Shown: in pieces, positions 1-10,715 of the stretch
Layout: each line of letters opens with the position of its first letter
Numbering within the stretch: the stretch's first letter is position 1
DNA from: Anastatus disparis
Taxonomy: Eukaryota > Arthropoda > Insecta > Hymenoptera > Eupelmidae
Reading direction: 5' to 3'
NCBI GenBank assembly: GCA_017163975.1
Contig: JAFFSR010000243.1
Span: forward strand, 1,798,001-1,862,000
DNA: 64,000 bases
Notes under the pieces: generated by a model
Seen by the model: only the letters and a program-made list of their open reading frames with translations
What the model was told of the DNA's origin: nothing
Databases searched by the model: none
Program-made: the position numbers and the translations under genes

Positions 1-1310
1 TTTGCTAAAACAATATTTAAAGTAATGTTAATATATTTAAGGAGAACACTGTTTCTCTTTTCTAGTTTCTCTAATTTATTATATTTTATCTATTGTCCAA
101 TTCGATATTCTATTAGTTATAAGTATTGTGGGGTCGGTTTTTAAAAGGGTAAAACCTTTTAATAAAAAACCGCCCTAACAACATGTATATGCAAAAATTA
201 ATTTAAAACTGTTCTTTAAAATCAATAGAAGAATAGTTTTTTTAAATTCATATTAGCAATAAATACCCCCAAAAGCATAAATTAACTATGCTACACTATC
301 GGTTAAAATAACATTTTTCATTTAAAATTAGTCATTGAGAATCGCACTTAGTAACATAATGTTTTTGTTTATTTTTATTTTCAGATTTACGTTGTGAGTT
401 TATTAGTTTTTTAGATTTGTAGAATATTTCACATTTTAAAGTTAAATTTTGAAACTCTCACCTTATTCCCAAAGAATCCAACTCAAAGCCCATTACTATG
501 CACAAAATGACCATAACATTCAAATATGTCACTTAAATTCAAAATTTCCTGTTAGTCCAAACATACAGCAAAAACAGAAACAAAAATAAAAAAAATAATT
601 TATATTTAACAGTTGTTTAAATATTTACTAACGTTTATCCATTACTTATCAAACTTTAGGAAATTAAAAAAAAAATCAAAAATTAAGATTGACTTGAAAA
701 TGTATACAATTTACGTAACACAATTTTTTCAAAGTTATTGAATAAAAGATACATTTAATTTTGAGTGGAAGCAATAACAGATTAAACACTAATATTATAA
801 AAGCTTAGGTTCGTCAAGATATTGCTTACCATGATATACAAATGTCGAAAAAGTTCCTGCTATCATTGCTACCCAGAATAACATATAAAGTGTAATTTAT
901 GTTATTTCATATTGCTGATACTACTAAAAGAACCAATGGAAATATAGCATATTGTCAATTTCCTTTACTTTCTAATATACATGCAACTGTAAGACATTCA
1001 TTATCTTGTGCCATATATTATCCCAAGAATAAATTCACAGAACCTTATTAAAGCTCCAATTTTAATACGTTTTCCTGTACTTGCAAAGTCTGCTTTAAAT
1101 GCACTAGTTCAAGAATATTAAATACTTATAATATCAGCATTATCTGACCAATCCTGTTTAGATAAATATTAATCGCAAATGCTCTTCGTTTTTCGAAGAG
1201 TTGAAACTACGAGGTTTACCTCGTTTTTGTTTTTTCCTCTAAATAGGAAATGATTATCATGTAAAGTCATTTCTCAATGACATAATTCATGAAAAATGAC
1301 GTTTTCTTTT
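1..1310. other. AT-rich sequence without a recognised gene
   Basis: I see only A/T-rich intronic or intergenic sequence, with no long open frame and no recognisable repeat boundary. A short open stretch on the minus strand near 795-890 resembles a hydrophobic helix, but it lacks a workable splice acceptor and I did not call it. Confidence 0.5.
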
Positions 1311-1641
1311 CCTAAATTTGGAGAAAATGACGTCTTTGAAAGACTTTTTTGAAGACGTCTTTGGTCGTGTTTTAGATTGGAACAAAAAAGACGTCATTTT
1401 TACAATGTTTAGAAAAGCTATTTAATAAATGACGTCTTTTTATAATTTCAAAGTCGTATTTTTTTAATAAAAATTCGTAGGAAAAGACGTCATTTTTATA
1501 AAAAAAATACGTCTTCCAAATAATCAAAAGACGTCATTTGTTAAATAACTTTTCTAAACATTGGAAAAATAACGTCTTTTTTTGTTCCAATCTAAGACAC
1601 GACCAAAGACGTCTTTCAAAGACGTCATTATTTTCAACAGG
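1311..1641. mobile_element. GACGTC-rich palindromic MITE
   Basis: The two halves (about 1311-1440 and 1510-1641) are inverted copies of each other and would fold into one long hairpin. The body carries many GACGTC words, mostly as AAAGACGTC or GACGTCATT, in both orientations. The right terminus (CCTGTTGAAAATAATGACGTC on the minus strand, minus its last base) matches the CCCTATTGAAAATAA ends of the element at 23630-24389, so the two belong to one family. There is no coding capacity. The boundaries are set by where the inverted match ends and may be off by a few bases. Confidence 0.75.
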
Positions 1642-1858
1642 AAATTAAAACGTTTTCATAATTTTATTTTGTTTACATATTTTATAAATAGGTCTCTTTT
1701 ATCTTATATCGTATTCCTCATTCATTTTTAATTATCATTTCTAAATTTCGAATACGTGTAGAATAATTTCACAGTCTCGATAAATTCAATCATTAAATAT
1801 TTTGATACTTTGCTGTCAAATTAAATCCTACAGGAGCACTGATTGCATAATTTTTCAG

Positions 1859-1974
1859 AATACCATTAGTATCATTCACTGGAAGTACAAAGTCGGGAAA
1901 ACATATCGCGCAACAGGTTCAAGAAAGATTTGGAAAAAGTTTATTAGAATTGGGTGGTAACAATGCCATTATAG
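1859..1974 (+). CDS. ALDH7A1: Single exon of antiquitin (alpha-aminoadipic semialdehyde dehydrogenase)
   Basis: This 116-bp segment translates to 38 codons in a phase that leaves one base at each end. It is bounded by a TTTTTCAG acceptor (AG at 1857-1858) and a GTAAGT donor (GT at 1975-1976). The translation contains [11 protein letters not shown] and then [18 protein letters not shown], the nucleotide-binding and active-site-proximal segment characteristic of antiquitin. That enzyme oxidises alpha-aminoadipic semialdehyde in lysine catabolism and also detoxifies aldehydes. There is no stop or frameshift. No neighbouring exon is visible in the window, so the flanking introns are either very long and loaded with transposons, or this is an isolated exon copy. 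The open frame and both good splice sites favour a live exon. Confidence 0.85.
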
Positions 1975-2329
1975 GTAAGTATTATAAACAATTATTGTGT
2001 TCGTAATGAACATTTTCAAAAAATTGTTAAAATTATATTCTCATTTAATATAATTTATTGCGAATTGAAATATCAATTAAAATGATCAAACTTTTTCATG
2101 CTTTATTTTTTTTTTTTAAACATTTGTCTCATTAATGCAGAAAATTTACAAAACAGTCGAAAGAAAATGGATGACGTGGATAGAGTGACCAGGTAGTCAT
2201 TTAAACTTTTTGGTCGAAAGTTAAAGAATTTGATTCAAGAATAAAATAATAGAAAAATCTTGAATGCTTGCAAATACAAAATTAGGGAAAGAAAACTCTT
2301 TTTTTACTCAGTACTGACTTACAGGTTTA
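1975..2329. other. Putative intron sequence after the ALDH7A1 exon
   Basis: AT-rich sequence following the splice donor. I recognise no gene or repeat here. Confidence 0.4.
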
Positions 2330-2706
2330 TTAAGAACAGGTTGGATTCGCTGTCCTCGTCTAATTGAGTTTTTTGTTATTCACTCAAGTATTAATCGATG
2401 TATCTGCAAGTGAAGGTTGGGTGCAATAGATATTATTATTATAAATATTTATGCACAAGAAAAAAAAATCTACCACATTGTTTTTGAGAAAAGTAAGGAA
2501 CGCTGAAGTGAAAATTTATGTTTATAATATTTTTGCGTTCCTTCCTTTTCTCAAAAACAATGCGATAGAATTTTTTTTCTATGCATAAATATACATGATA
2601 ATAATATCCATTGCGTTCAACCTTCAATTAGCAGATATATCGATTTATACTTGAGTAAATAAAAAACTCAATTGGACAAAGACAGTGAATCAAGCCTGCT
2701 CTAAAG
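2330..2706. mobile_element. Hairpin MITE of the TTAA-target family, copy 1
   Basis: An almost complete palindrome about 376 bp long. The left end TTAAGAACAGGTTGGATTC pairs with AGCAGGCTTGATTC read from the right end. The subterminal words TGTCCTCGTCTAATTGA and TCTGC also occur in the copies at 21153, 22196, 25881 and 59472. The left flank keeps TTAA; the right flank has decayed to CTAA. Short open frames inside are only a by-product of the symmetric sequence. Confidence 0.8.
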
Positions 2707-2833
2707 GAAACTAAATAAACTTTCTTCCGATTCAATAAGTCAAATTTTAGATATCAAGCTAATCAGATAAATGTAATTAATCCATAAATAATAACGATAC
2801 ATTATCTAGAAACAATCAAAATAGTTAAAAACA

Positions 2834-3227
2834 AGAAATTAAAGAGAAAATTGAGGAGCCTCTCAAACTATGTGAGAGCATTTTTAAAGACCCTCCATAT
2901 TCAGGGCCATTGAACTATCTACAATTCGTTAACCCCCCCCCCTCTTACATTAAAAGTACTCATCTAAATCCAAATATAGTCCAAAAAGCAAAAAAAATAA
3001 TAAATAATATAGTTGATATCAGGAGATGTATAGAAAAAGTATATCCTCTTGTCACAGTAAAATCGGTTAAGGCTAAATTAAGTAGAATAAATAAGAAGCT
3101 AACCTTGAATGATTTCGTTAATGAAACTCAGGGCAATAACTACGAAAGTGTGAGTGATAGCAGTGATTTAGACAGTGAATCAGAAAAACGAATGAACGAA
3201 AAGGCATCAAATTTTACATTAAAATAA
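2834..3227 (+). CDS. Unrecognised ORF with an acidic C-terminus (possible terminal exon)
   Basis: An open frame of about 130 codons runs from a stop near 2831 to the TAA at 3225-3227. It has no upstream in-frame ATG in the first part, so it would be a 3' exon or a fragment rather than a whole gene. The translation contains DPPYSGPLNYLQFVNPPPSY, a lysine-rich middle, and an acidic serine-rich tail (SDSSDLDSESEK). I do not recognise the family. It could be the last exon of a host gene or the end of a decayed TE protein. The composition is more protein-like than that of nearby chance frames. Confidence 0.35.
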
Positions 3228-4555
3228 AATTTAATTATAGATACACATAAAATCATAAATTATAAACTATAACATGTTCTTTTTTGGAATTTAAGTAATA
3301 TAAATAAACTAAAACTAGGATTGCCTATTCTTCTTAAAGATATAGATGTTTTCCTATTAGTCCAGTCATATTATTGATTTGAGTTCGTAATAAGAGATAA
3401 TAAATTGTAAACTTGTAAACACTTCTATTTTGGTGTTCTAAATGTTGTCTGAAAAGTCTTATGAAATCTCGTGTCTGCGCCATAAGTTATTCAAGGTCAA
3501 AAGTTACGAAAATCAGTTTTTCGCAATTATCTCGGTTTGTATAGCTCCAATGATGTCAATACTTATGATAAAAATTGTAGAGCATAAAATTTGCAACAAA
3601 TTTCGTTAAAAACAAATTTTCTTATACGCCCAACCGTTTTTGAGGCAGAGAGATCGTAGCGCTCAGCCATACCCTCTGTAATGCTAGGTCGATCGTGCAT
3701 CTCAGTGAATAATACCTTGCAAAAAGTTCTTAAGGCGACCTCGGAATGTAGGTTAGGTTTCATTTTTTAGTTTTTAAATCACACCTTTAATGCATAAGAT
3801 TTTTCAGATTTTAAAATTTTCTACCATTTTTTGAAACCCACGGAATGATGGAAAACTTGAAAATCCTAAAAATTTTATAAACTCAAAACGTAATTTGTAA
3901 ACTAGACATGGAAATTCAGCCTAACTTTCGAAGTCGCCTTAAATCATTGAAATACCATTACCAATAAAGAATTTGTATTATTTATTAATTAATACATTTT
4001 ATTTAATAGCATTTTGCATACATTTCATATATTTATTTAATAATACAAACCTACTTTGTGTAATTAAAAACTCATTAGATTAATTATTTATTGTACATCT
4101 TAATTTATGTAAAATTTATTTTAAGAATAAAAATAATTAAGCATTTTGTCTTTGAAATGTGTAATCTTCAACACTTTTTTTTCTAGTAAGGAAATAACTA
4201 GAAAGACGCACCCCTGTAATACGACCTTTTTTATGAACTATATATCTGAAAATGTGGCCATGTACATAATACAACCTTCATTTGTTAATTGTAGTTAGTT
4301 TTCGAGGCGTATGTTTTGTTGTGTAGAGTGGTTTATGTTTCGAGTGACAATTTTTTATTGAGTGAATGTCTTGTTGTTTCAGATCTCGGCAACGACGGGC
4401 GTACAATTTAAAATATTATGGCTGATTTGTGTTTTATTTCTTAGAAGTCACTATTAGAAAGTGATTTTGTTAATATAGTGTTTGGCTTGAAAACTTTAAG
4501 CACTACAAGTATCGAAAGAAATGATGGTCACATGGATTCTGAAATATTCTAACCT
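3228..4555. other. AT-rich spacer
   Basis: I see no supported gene. Minus-strand open frames near 3563-3763 have no recognisable content. Confidence 0.4.
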
Positions 4556-4559
4556 CTGT

Positions 4560-4991
4560 GAATGTGTATATTAATTATCGAAAAGTATACATCAGTGCAA
4601 AGCAGCATAAAAACGACGCCTAAAAGAAGGTGAACCTTTACCATCACCCGACAGACCTCGTAAAAAAAGGAATAAAATGTTTGATTTTAAAAAACTGTGT
4701 TTATTTTGTGGCCAAACAGCTGATGTAGCAGCGGAGTCAAAAAAAAAGAAAAGTATCGATGCACCATCAGTGATGTAAGTACTGTGAAATTTAAAGACAA
4801 TGTCATCAAAAGAGCAGAAGAACAAAAGGACTCCTTAGGAGAAGTAGTCAATGATCGTGTACTTTATGAGTATGAATTGATCGCAGCTAAAGCAAAGTAC
4901 CATAGCGTTTGCTCTACTAAATTTTTTAATCGAGCACCAGTTTCTGAGGATAAACCTTGCAATAATAATCAAGTTACTCAAGCAATGAAGG
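4560..4991 (+). pseudogene. Unnamed TE-associated protein, N-terminal fragment
   Basis: With small frameshifts this stretch encodes KKLCLFCGQTADVAAE and then FKDNVIKRAEEQKDSLGE, ending in KAKYHSVCSTKFF. The Cys pairs look like a zinc-binding head. I recall this arrangement at the start of a widespread family of large, uncharacterised repeat proteins in invertebrate genomes, but I cannot give it a name. The frame is cut at 4991 by the transposon 4992-6114. Removing that element and one AAGG joins codon AAG at 4988 to GAA at 6118 in frame. Premature stops upstream show the gene is dead. Confidence 0.6.
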
Positions 4992-6114
4992 CACGGTAGT
5001 CCTCAAATAATTTTGACCATAAAGTTTTTGCACCTCAGATTTTCCTTTTAGATATGATTCTAGACACATCTGAGATCAAATTCCAAAAAAATCGAAATCG
5101 AGGAATGAGCAATTTTTTATTTATTTAAATTTGATTTTTTATGTTTTTTTATAAAAAAAATTTTTTTATTTATAACTCATGAGCTCAATTTCCAAAATGT
5201 CGTTTCGAATAGAATTATAAATTTTTTACACATTTTAAACAAATATTATTGTAAATATATTCAGAAAAATCTAAAGTTATGTAGCAATGTAAACGTACCG
5301 TTAAAATTGACATTTTTTTGTAAGACATTATAATTATAAAAACTATGAGAAATAATACGTTTTTAAATTATTTAAAAACGTCATTTGAAGTTATTGTAAT
5401 TAGAGAATACTGTGTATTAATACTCTATAGAAACACCACATGTACTTTTGGTATTTCAGTAACACCAAAAGTACATTTTCCATATTTGAATTCAAAGCTT
5501 TTACGGTAAATGCTACAAATTGATAGAGGATTTTTTTGGATTTTGATCGTGTAAGTTGTGGTTTTGGATACCAATTGTTGTAATGTTCACGAAATGTCAA
5601 TATCCTAAACCACAACTTACACAGTCGAAATCCAAAAAAAGCCTCCAACCATGCCTATATTTTCTGTATAAATGATTGCATTGAAGAAAATTAAGGCCTA
5701 GGTTTTTACAGCGAACATGATATGGAGCGGTCCATTTTGATTTTTCTGCAGCATGGGCTAATGCAAAGTATCGTAAAATGATTATCATTATGGAGATAAA
5801 TTATTAAGAGCAGTCTGTGAATATAATTCTGTACGTTACTTTAGTGAAACCTATGTACATATATCTGCATAATTAGAATCATTTTATGATATTTTGTACT
5901 AGCATATGTTGCAGGAAAATCATAATGGATCGCTTCCATAGTCTGTTCGCTGTAAAAACCTGAAAAACAATGAAATTTAAATAAATAAAAAAGTACTCAT
6001 TTTTCGATTTTGGTTTTTGTTGAAATTTGATCCTAAATGTGCCTAGAATCATATCCAGAAGAAAAATCTGAGATGCAAGAACTTCATGGTCAAATTTACT
6101 CGAGGACCACCGTG
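4992..6114. mobile_element. CACGGT-ended DNA transposon, copy A (non-autonomous)
   Basis: Termini are CACGGTAGTCCTC on the left and, read inward from the right, CACGGTGGTCCTC. Inverted similarity extends for well over 100 bp, and a large internal palindrome is centred near 5840. The target duplication is AAGG (4988-4991 and 6115-6118), and excision restores the interrupted open frame. The right arm is shorter than the left, with an internal deletion of roughly 700 bp compared with copy B. No transposase is visible; the 63-codon frame near 5597-5788 is an arm sequence also present in copy B with many replacements. Confidence 0.75.
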
Positions 6115-6443
6115 AAGGAAATTTATTTTTATATAAAAAATCATGAAGATTCGCAGTTCGCACTAATAGAACTTAAAAATGTCCTTACAGAATATGTACC
6201 AGTTAATAAGACTATTATAGCAAGGCCTCAACACAAATGTTTAATTGATATAATAATTATGAGAAAAGTAGGATCATTCACTATCATATCTTTCCATGAC
6301 GTACACGCTAATATATTATCAAAAAGTTTGTATTAAAATAAAAAAAGTACTTTGAAAAAAGAACGATTAAGGATTGTTAAAGATGTTGTAGCTATTGTTA
6401 GAGGAGATATTCGAACATCGGTAGTCGAAACCCAGTTATACAT
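6115..6443 (+). pseudogene. Unnamed TE-associated protein, middle fragment
   Basis: This continues the protein of 4560-4991. The frame reads KEIYFYIKNHEDSQFALIEL, then DIIIMRKVGSFTIISFHD, and after a frameshift RIVKDVVAIVRGDIRTSVVE. These words match my recollection of the middle of the same uncharacterised invertebrate repeat protein. It is cut again at about 6443 by the second CACGGT-ended element and resumes at 14562. Confidence 0.6.
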
Positions 6444-6639
6444 TACATTTTCTATATAAAAGATTGTATTGAAGAAAATTAAGGCCTAGGTTTCTACAGC
6501 GGACAGGTTATGGAAGCGATCCATTATGATTTTCCTGCAACATAGTACAAAGTATCATAAAATGATTCTAATTATGCAGATATATCTCTCTATATTATAT
6601 AAAGATTTTGCCACCACCGCTGTCGCTGTGTATAAGAAT

Positions 6640-7030
6640 TCGATTTGTCCTTGGTTAACTAGAATTGAGCTAAAATCTAGCTGGAATTAAGCTAAAAGTT
6701 AGCTGCAAATTAGCATAAAGTTAGCTGAAAATTGGCTTAAAGTTAGCTAATATTTATATTAATTTTAAGCAATTTTAGGTGGATTTAGGTTTGATTTCAG
6801 CTGAATTTTAGCTGCATTTTAGATCTATTTATATTATATTCTCTCTATACTATTGAAAGTATATCGCCGCTGCCGTTGCTGTCATCGTCAGAAATGTGCC
6901 CCTCATTTTTGGACCTACATCACAGCGTCAAATTAAGCTGGATTTAAGCTTGTAATTAGCTAGGAGATAACTAAATGAAGCTAAATTTAAGCTCTGAAAT
7001 AGCTGAAAATTAACTGAATTCAGCTGAATT
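6640..7030. repeat. AGCT-rich degenerate repeat and second Helitron-like 5' end
   Basis: The segment contains many variants of TTAGCTGAAAATTAGCT-like words with alternating AGCT. At 6840 the word TCTCTCTATACTATTGAAAG repeats the Helitron-like start at 6585, followed in both places by a GCCGCTGTCGCTGT-like stretch. This suggests a second, truncated or nested Helitron 5' end about 255 bp inside the first. Confidence 0.5.
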
Positions 7031-7468
7031 TAAGTTTGTAGTGAACTTACCAGGAGAGGCTATGAACTTCGGGTCATAGATCTTGATGAAACTTTGGGAT
7101 ATGTTTTTAGGAACCAAAATATGAGTGAAGCTAGAGCGGTACGGTCTAACGCTTTGAAAAACTGAAATTATAGACGTTTCTAGTCTCACTTTAAGAAAAA
7201 TGTAAAAAAAGCTCCTAATTTAAGTATGAATAATCCAGTCTAAAAATGTCTTTAATAAATCAACAAGGACTAAAATAAAAGTACAGAAAGCAAGCTTTAA
7301 TTTGCCGTTTTCAGAATTAAAAAATAATAATTAGAACCAGGGATATGTTTGTTCAAAGTTAAGAAGCAAGAAAGTACCAAAAATCATCTAAATTTTAAAA
7401 GACAGTGATTTTGTGATTTTTAGTACTTTCTTGCTTCTTAACTCTCTTAACATCTTGATTACTGCTCA

Positions 7469-8320
7469 GTGGTTTTGCTCGATGCTTCGCAGGAATTACG
7501 AAGATGGCTACAGACAATGCAAAATTCATGTGTGAGATATGTATTAGGCGTGAGAATGGGTGATCACATCTCTCCCCATAGACATGCTTTGGGTTGGCTA
7601 CGTACTGATTCGAGGAGACAGTATTTTATGGCTGTACTTATGTACAAAATCGTACGTATGAATACTCCCGAATATCTAGTGGGTCTCTTCACTAGATATA
7701 TACCCAGAGCGACCACTAGGGGTGAGATTGAAGATCTTGCGGTGCCCTTCATGCGCACTGAGACTGGAAAAAATTCCTTTCAAGTTCAAGGTGCGCATTT
7801 TTGGAACTCCCTACCTGCTGATATTAAAAATCTTCCATCAATCAGGAGGTTTAAAGCCGCTCTGAGGGGGTTTTTACTCGACCTCGATTAAACAGTATTA
7901 TTTTCGGACTATATCATATGTGTTAATTTATTATGTGATGTACCCTTTATAGATTTAAGGCATGATAGTATTTATTGGCGTGTATGTAGGATGTGTGTGC
8001 ATAGAGTGAATGATTATATTTTTATCAGATTGACTTGTATATTACTGTACATTTAACTTTGCTGTGATTTTAACTTACTGTATACTGCTGATATTTCGAC
8101 TGCGCTCTTTACAGGCTTGATTTTATGTAATTGTTTTGACTGATAGATATTGAGACTGATTTTTAACTATGTTATTTATACTTTTTGCGTGTATTTATTC
8201 GTGTTATCTGTGATATCACTTTTATTTAATTTATTGACTTACTATTACAGTATTACTATTTCTATTATGTTTTATGACTGTGATATCATACTGTACTATT
8301 TTGATTTTATATATGCAAGG
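7469..8320 (+). pseudogene. Non-LTR retrotransposon, ORF2 C-terminal piece with 3' UTR
   Basis: An open frame of 140 codons contains LQTMQNSCVRYVLGVR, then HALGWLRTDSRR, SSFQV-type words (NSFQVQGAHFWNSLP) and a final LRGFLLDLD before TAA at 7889-7891. This is the region after the reverse transcriptase in CR1/Jockey-like non-LTR elements of insects. The polymerase itself is not present, consistent with 5' truncation at insertion. The sequence after the stop, to about 8320, is T-rich and non-coding and probably its 3' UTR. The exact clade is uncertain. Confidence 0.65.
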
Positions 8321-8329
8321 CTATTTAAA

Positions 8330-9912
8330 GTATTTTTATGTATTTTTTTCAACTGTATTATTAAACATATTGGTTCTAAAATTGTTCCATTGTTAACATC
8401 ATTTTTTAATCTTTCTATTGGGTATGGATATTGTCCAATGGTCTGGAAGACGCCATATGTAACTCCTTTGTACAAAAGTGGTGATAATACTAATATAAAT
8501 AATTATAGGCCTATAAATAAATATAATGTGTTTGCCAAATTATTGGATAAGTTAGTTTGTAATAGATTAAGCAATTATTTTAGTGCGTATGTAATTGATG
8601 AACAACATGGGTTTTTAACTGGCAGATCCACAATAACAAATCTAGGTATCTATGTTAATCATATTGTAGATTGTTTTGAAGGGGGAAATGCAATGGATAC
8701 ATTTTATGCTGATGTAAGTCGCGCTTTTGATACTGTAAATATAGATTTGTTATTATCTAAACTTGAGTATTATGGGATTAGGGGTAATTTACTGAAATGG
8801 TTTTAATCATATCTAAGTGGCAGGACACAGAGAGTTAAAATTAAGTCGTTTATTTCTGTATTAATGCATGTTTTGTCTGGAGTGGGACAGGGGACTCATT
8901 TGGGCCCGGTTCTGTTTTTGATTTTTATTAATGATATTAAACATGTTATTAAATATAGTAATTTTCTTTTGTTTGCTGATGATGCTGAAATATATAGAGA
9001 AGTAACATCCAGTGATGATGCTGTACTACTCCAGAATGACATTGCTTCATTTTTCCAATGGTGTTCATTAAATGGCTTATTATGTAATTTATCTAAGTGC
9101 GCGATTATTACTTTCTCTAGGTCCAAAGACCTTATTTATGATTATTATTTGGTGAATTTTTGTTAAGCAGGGTTGATGAGATTAGAGATTTGGGAGTTAT
9201 ATTTGACTCAAGGTTGCAATTTGATAAGCATGTTGGTTATGTTGTAAATAAGGTCTCTAAAATAATTGGGTCTATTAAAAGATTTACTACCAAATTTGAA
9301 AGAATGGAGTCATTTAGGGTATTATACTACTCTTACATTTAGTCAGTAATTAGTTATGCTTCTAATATATGGAGACCTTGTTTGCAGTATCAAATGACAG
9401 CCATAGAGAGCGTAGCTAGAAAATTTCTTAGATATGCAGCTTTTAAACTTAATATGCCTTTGAGTTTTGATAATCATAATTATTCGAATATAAGAAGATT
9501 GTTGATGATTCCAACTGTTGAATCAAGCTTTGAAAGATGTGATTTATTATTTTCATTTAAGATTTTAACTGGTAAAATTAGATGTAATCAATTGTTACAG
9601 CGTTTTTCATTTATTGTACCAAATAGGCAACTCAGGGGACTCAAGGAATTTTTCCATGTCCCTATTGTTGTAAGGAACTATAGTCTGCACTCACCTTCTA
9701 TAAGGTTTGCGATGGTGTGCAATATGCATAGAGACTGGTTAAATTTTAATAATGATTCTTGGTACCAGGTTATTGAAAGATCAAGGCGTATACTTTCTTA
9801 TGATTAGTTATTTAATTTAAAATATTTTTGTACCACCTACAACTGAATTATGTATAATTTCTTCTGTATTATGGGCTTATGCCCGTTGATAATCAAATAA
9901 ATAAATAAATAA
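8330..9912 (+). pseudogene. 5'-truncated CR1/Jockey-like non-LTR retrotransposon (reverse transcriptase)
   Basis: Several consecutive frames form one decayed reverse transcriptase. They are: VTPLYKSGD and the NYRPI motif; LDKLVCNRLSNYF with QHGFLTGRST; YADVSRAFDTV (motif A); SGVGQGTHLGPVLFLIFIND (motif B); LLFADDAEIY (the FADD catalytic box, near 8970); and a thumb region ending RSRRILSYD at 9807. Stops and frameshifts occur near 8806, 9160 and 9342. The 3' end is a tail of repeated ATAA units (to about 9912) after TGATAATCA, as in CR1/L2/Jockey-type elements. The endonuclease and N-terminus are missing. Confidence 0.8.
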
Positions 9913-10175
9913 ATTTTATTTGTAATTTTACACGCTTTTTTTGTAATTATAATACAAAATAAACAATATCTAATCTAAACTTTGAACAAACATATCTCTG
10001 GTTCTAATTATTATTTTTTAATTCTGAAAACGGTAAATTAAAGCTTGCTTTCTGTACTTTTATTTTAGTCCCTGTTGATTTATTGAAGACATTTTTAGAC
10101 TGGATTATTCATACTTAAATTAGGAGCTTTTTTTTTACATTTTTCTTAAAATAAGACTAAGATTAATAATAGATG

Positions 10176-10713
10176 AATAATAGGTAATAATATCTTTTAC
10201 ACAACTAATTATCCTGTAATCATCGTGAAGTTTAATCATATAAATAATTATTAATTTTACGATTTTATTTAAAGTATAAGGTGTAAAATATCATTTTTAA
10301 AAAGCTAAATTGAAGTTTAATAATCAAATGATTAAATTTAAATTTTGTTAAATCAAAGTCAAAATCAAACACTTAAATATAGTCTTTTTAAATTTAATTA
10401 AATTTTTATTCAATTTTGTATAAAAAAAACACCGACATCACAGTTTTCCAAATTTTGTATTCTTTAACCAAAAATGTTTCAAATATCTATCTATTACTGC
10501 CTTTTAATTTTACTAATAGAAAGCCTAATAGAAAGAAATTTCGGGAAATTTTTCATCAAAGATTAAAAATTTAGAAAACTGCAATTTTGGTAGCTATGTA
10601 TAAATCATACACCTTATTAAGTCCCCTCAAATGATGTTTTTGATTGTGAAAATTTTATGACATAATTCACATATATTTTAAATTTTGTTGAAGAAACAAT
10701 TAATATTAATATG
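10176..10713. other. AT-rich spacer inside the Helitron cargo
   Basis: Nothing recognisable between the long-TIR element and the foldback at 10716. Confidence 0.4.
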
Positions 10714-10715
10714 TA

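Larger units (their letters stand above)
7050..10175. mobile_element. Long-TIR, AGGAGAG-ended element carrying retrotransposon inserts
   Basis: The left end follows TTA and reads CCAGGAGAGGC, matching the termini at 19391 and 42800. The arm at about 7165-7365 is inverted at about 9985-10175, including GAACAAACATATC-type sequence. The right outer end is missing. The inside is filled by two non-LTR retrotransposon 3' pieces. An 85-bp perfect-looking hairpin lies at 7357-7442. Confidence 0.6.

Noticed and set aside
795..895. Minus-strand hydrophobic frame (MLFWVAMIAGTFSTFVYHG) with a GGTAAG after it, as if an exon
   Set aside because: No splice acceptor upstream without an in-frame stop, and too short to assign.
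2439..2627. 62-codon minus-strand frame
   Set aside because: Lies wholly inside the hairpin MITE 2330-2706 and follows from its symmetric sequence.
5597..5788. 63-codon frame also open in the inverted arm 13769-13960
   Set aside because: Conservation is explained by both being copies of one transposon arm; the differences are largely replacements, with no sign of coding constraint.
5803..5830. TTAAGAGCAGTCTG as a further TTAA-MITE end (also inverted at 13740-13754)
   Set aside because: It lies in the interior of the CACGGT palindrome with no matching opposite end, so the similarity may be chance.
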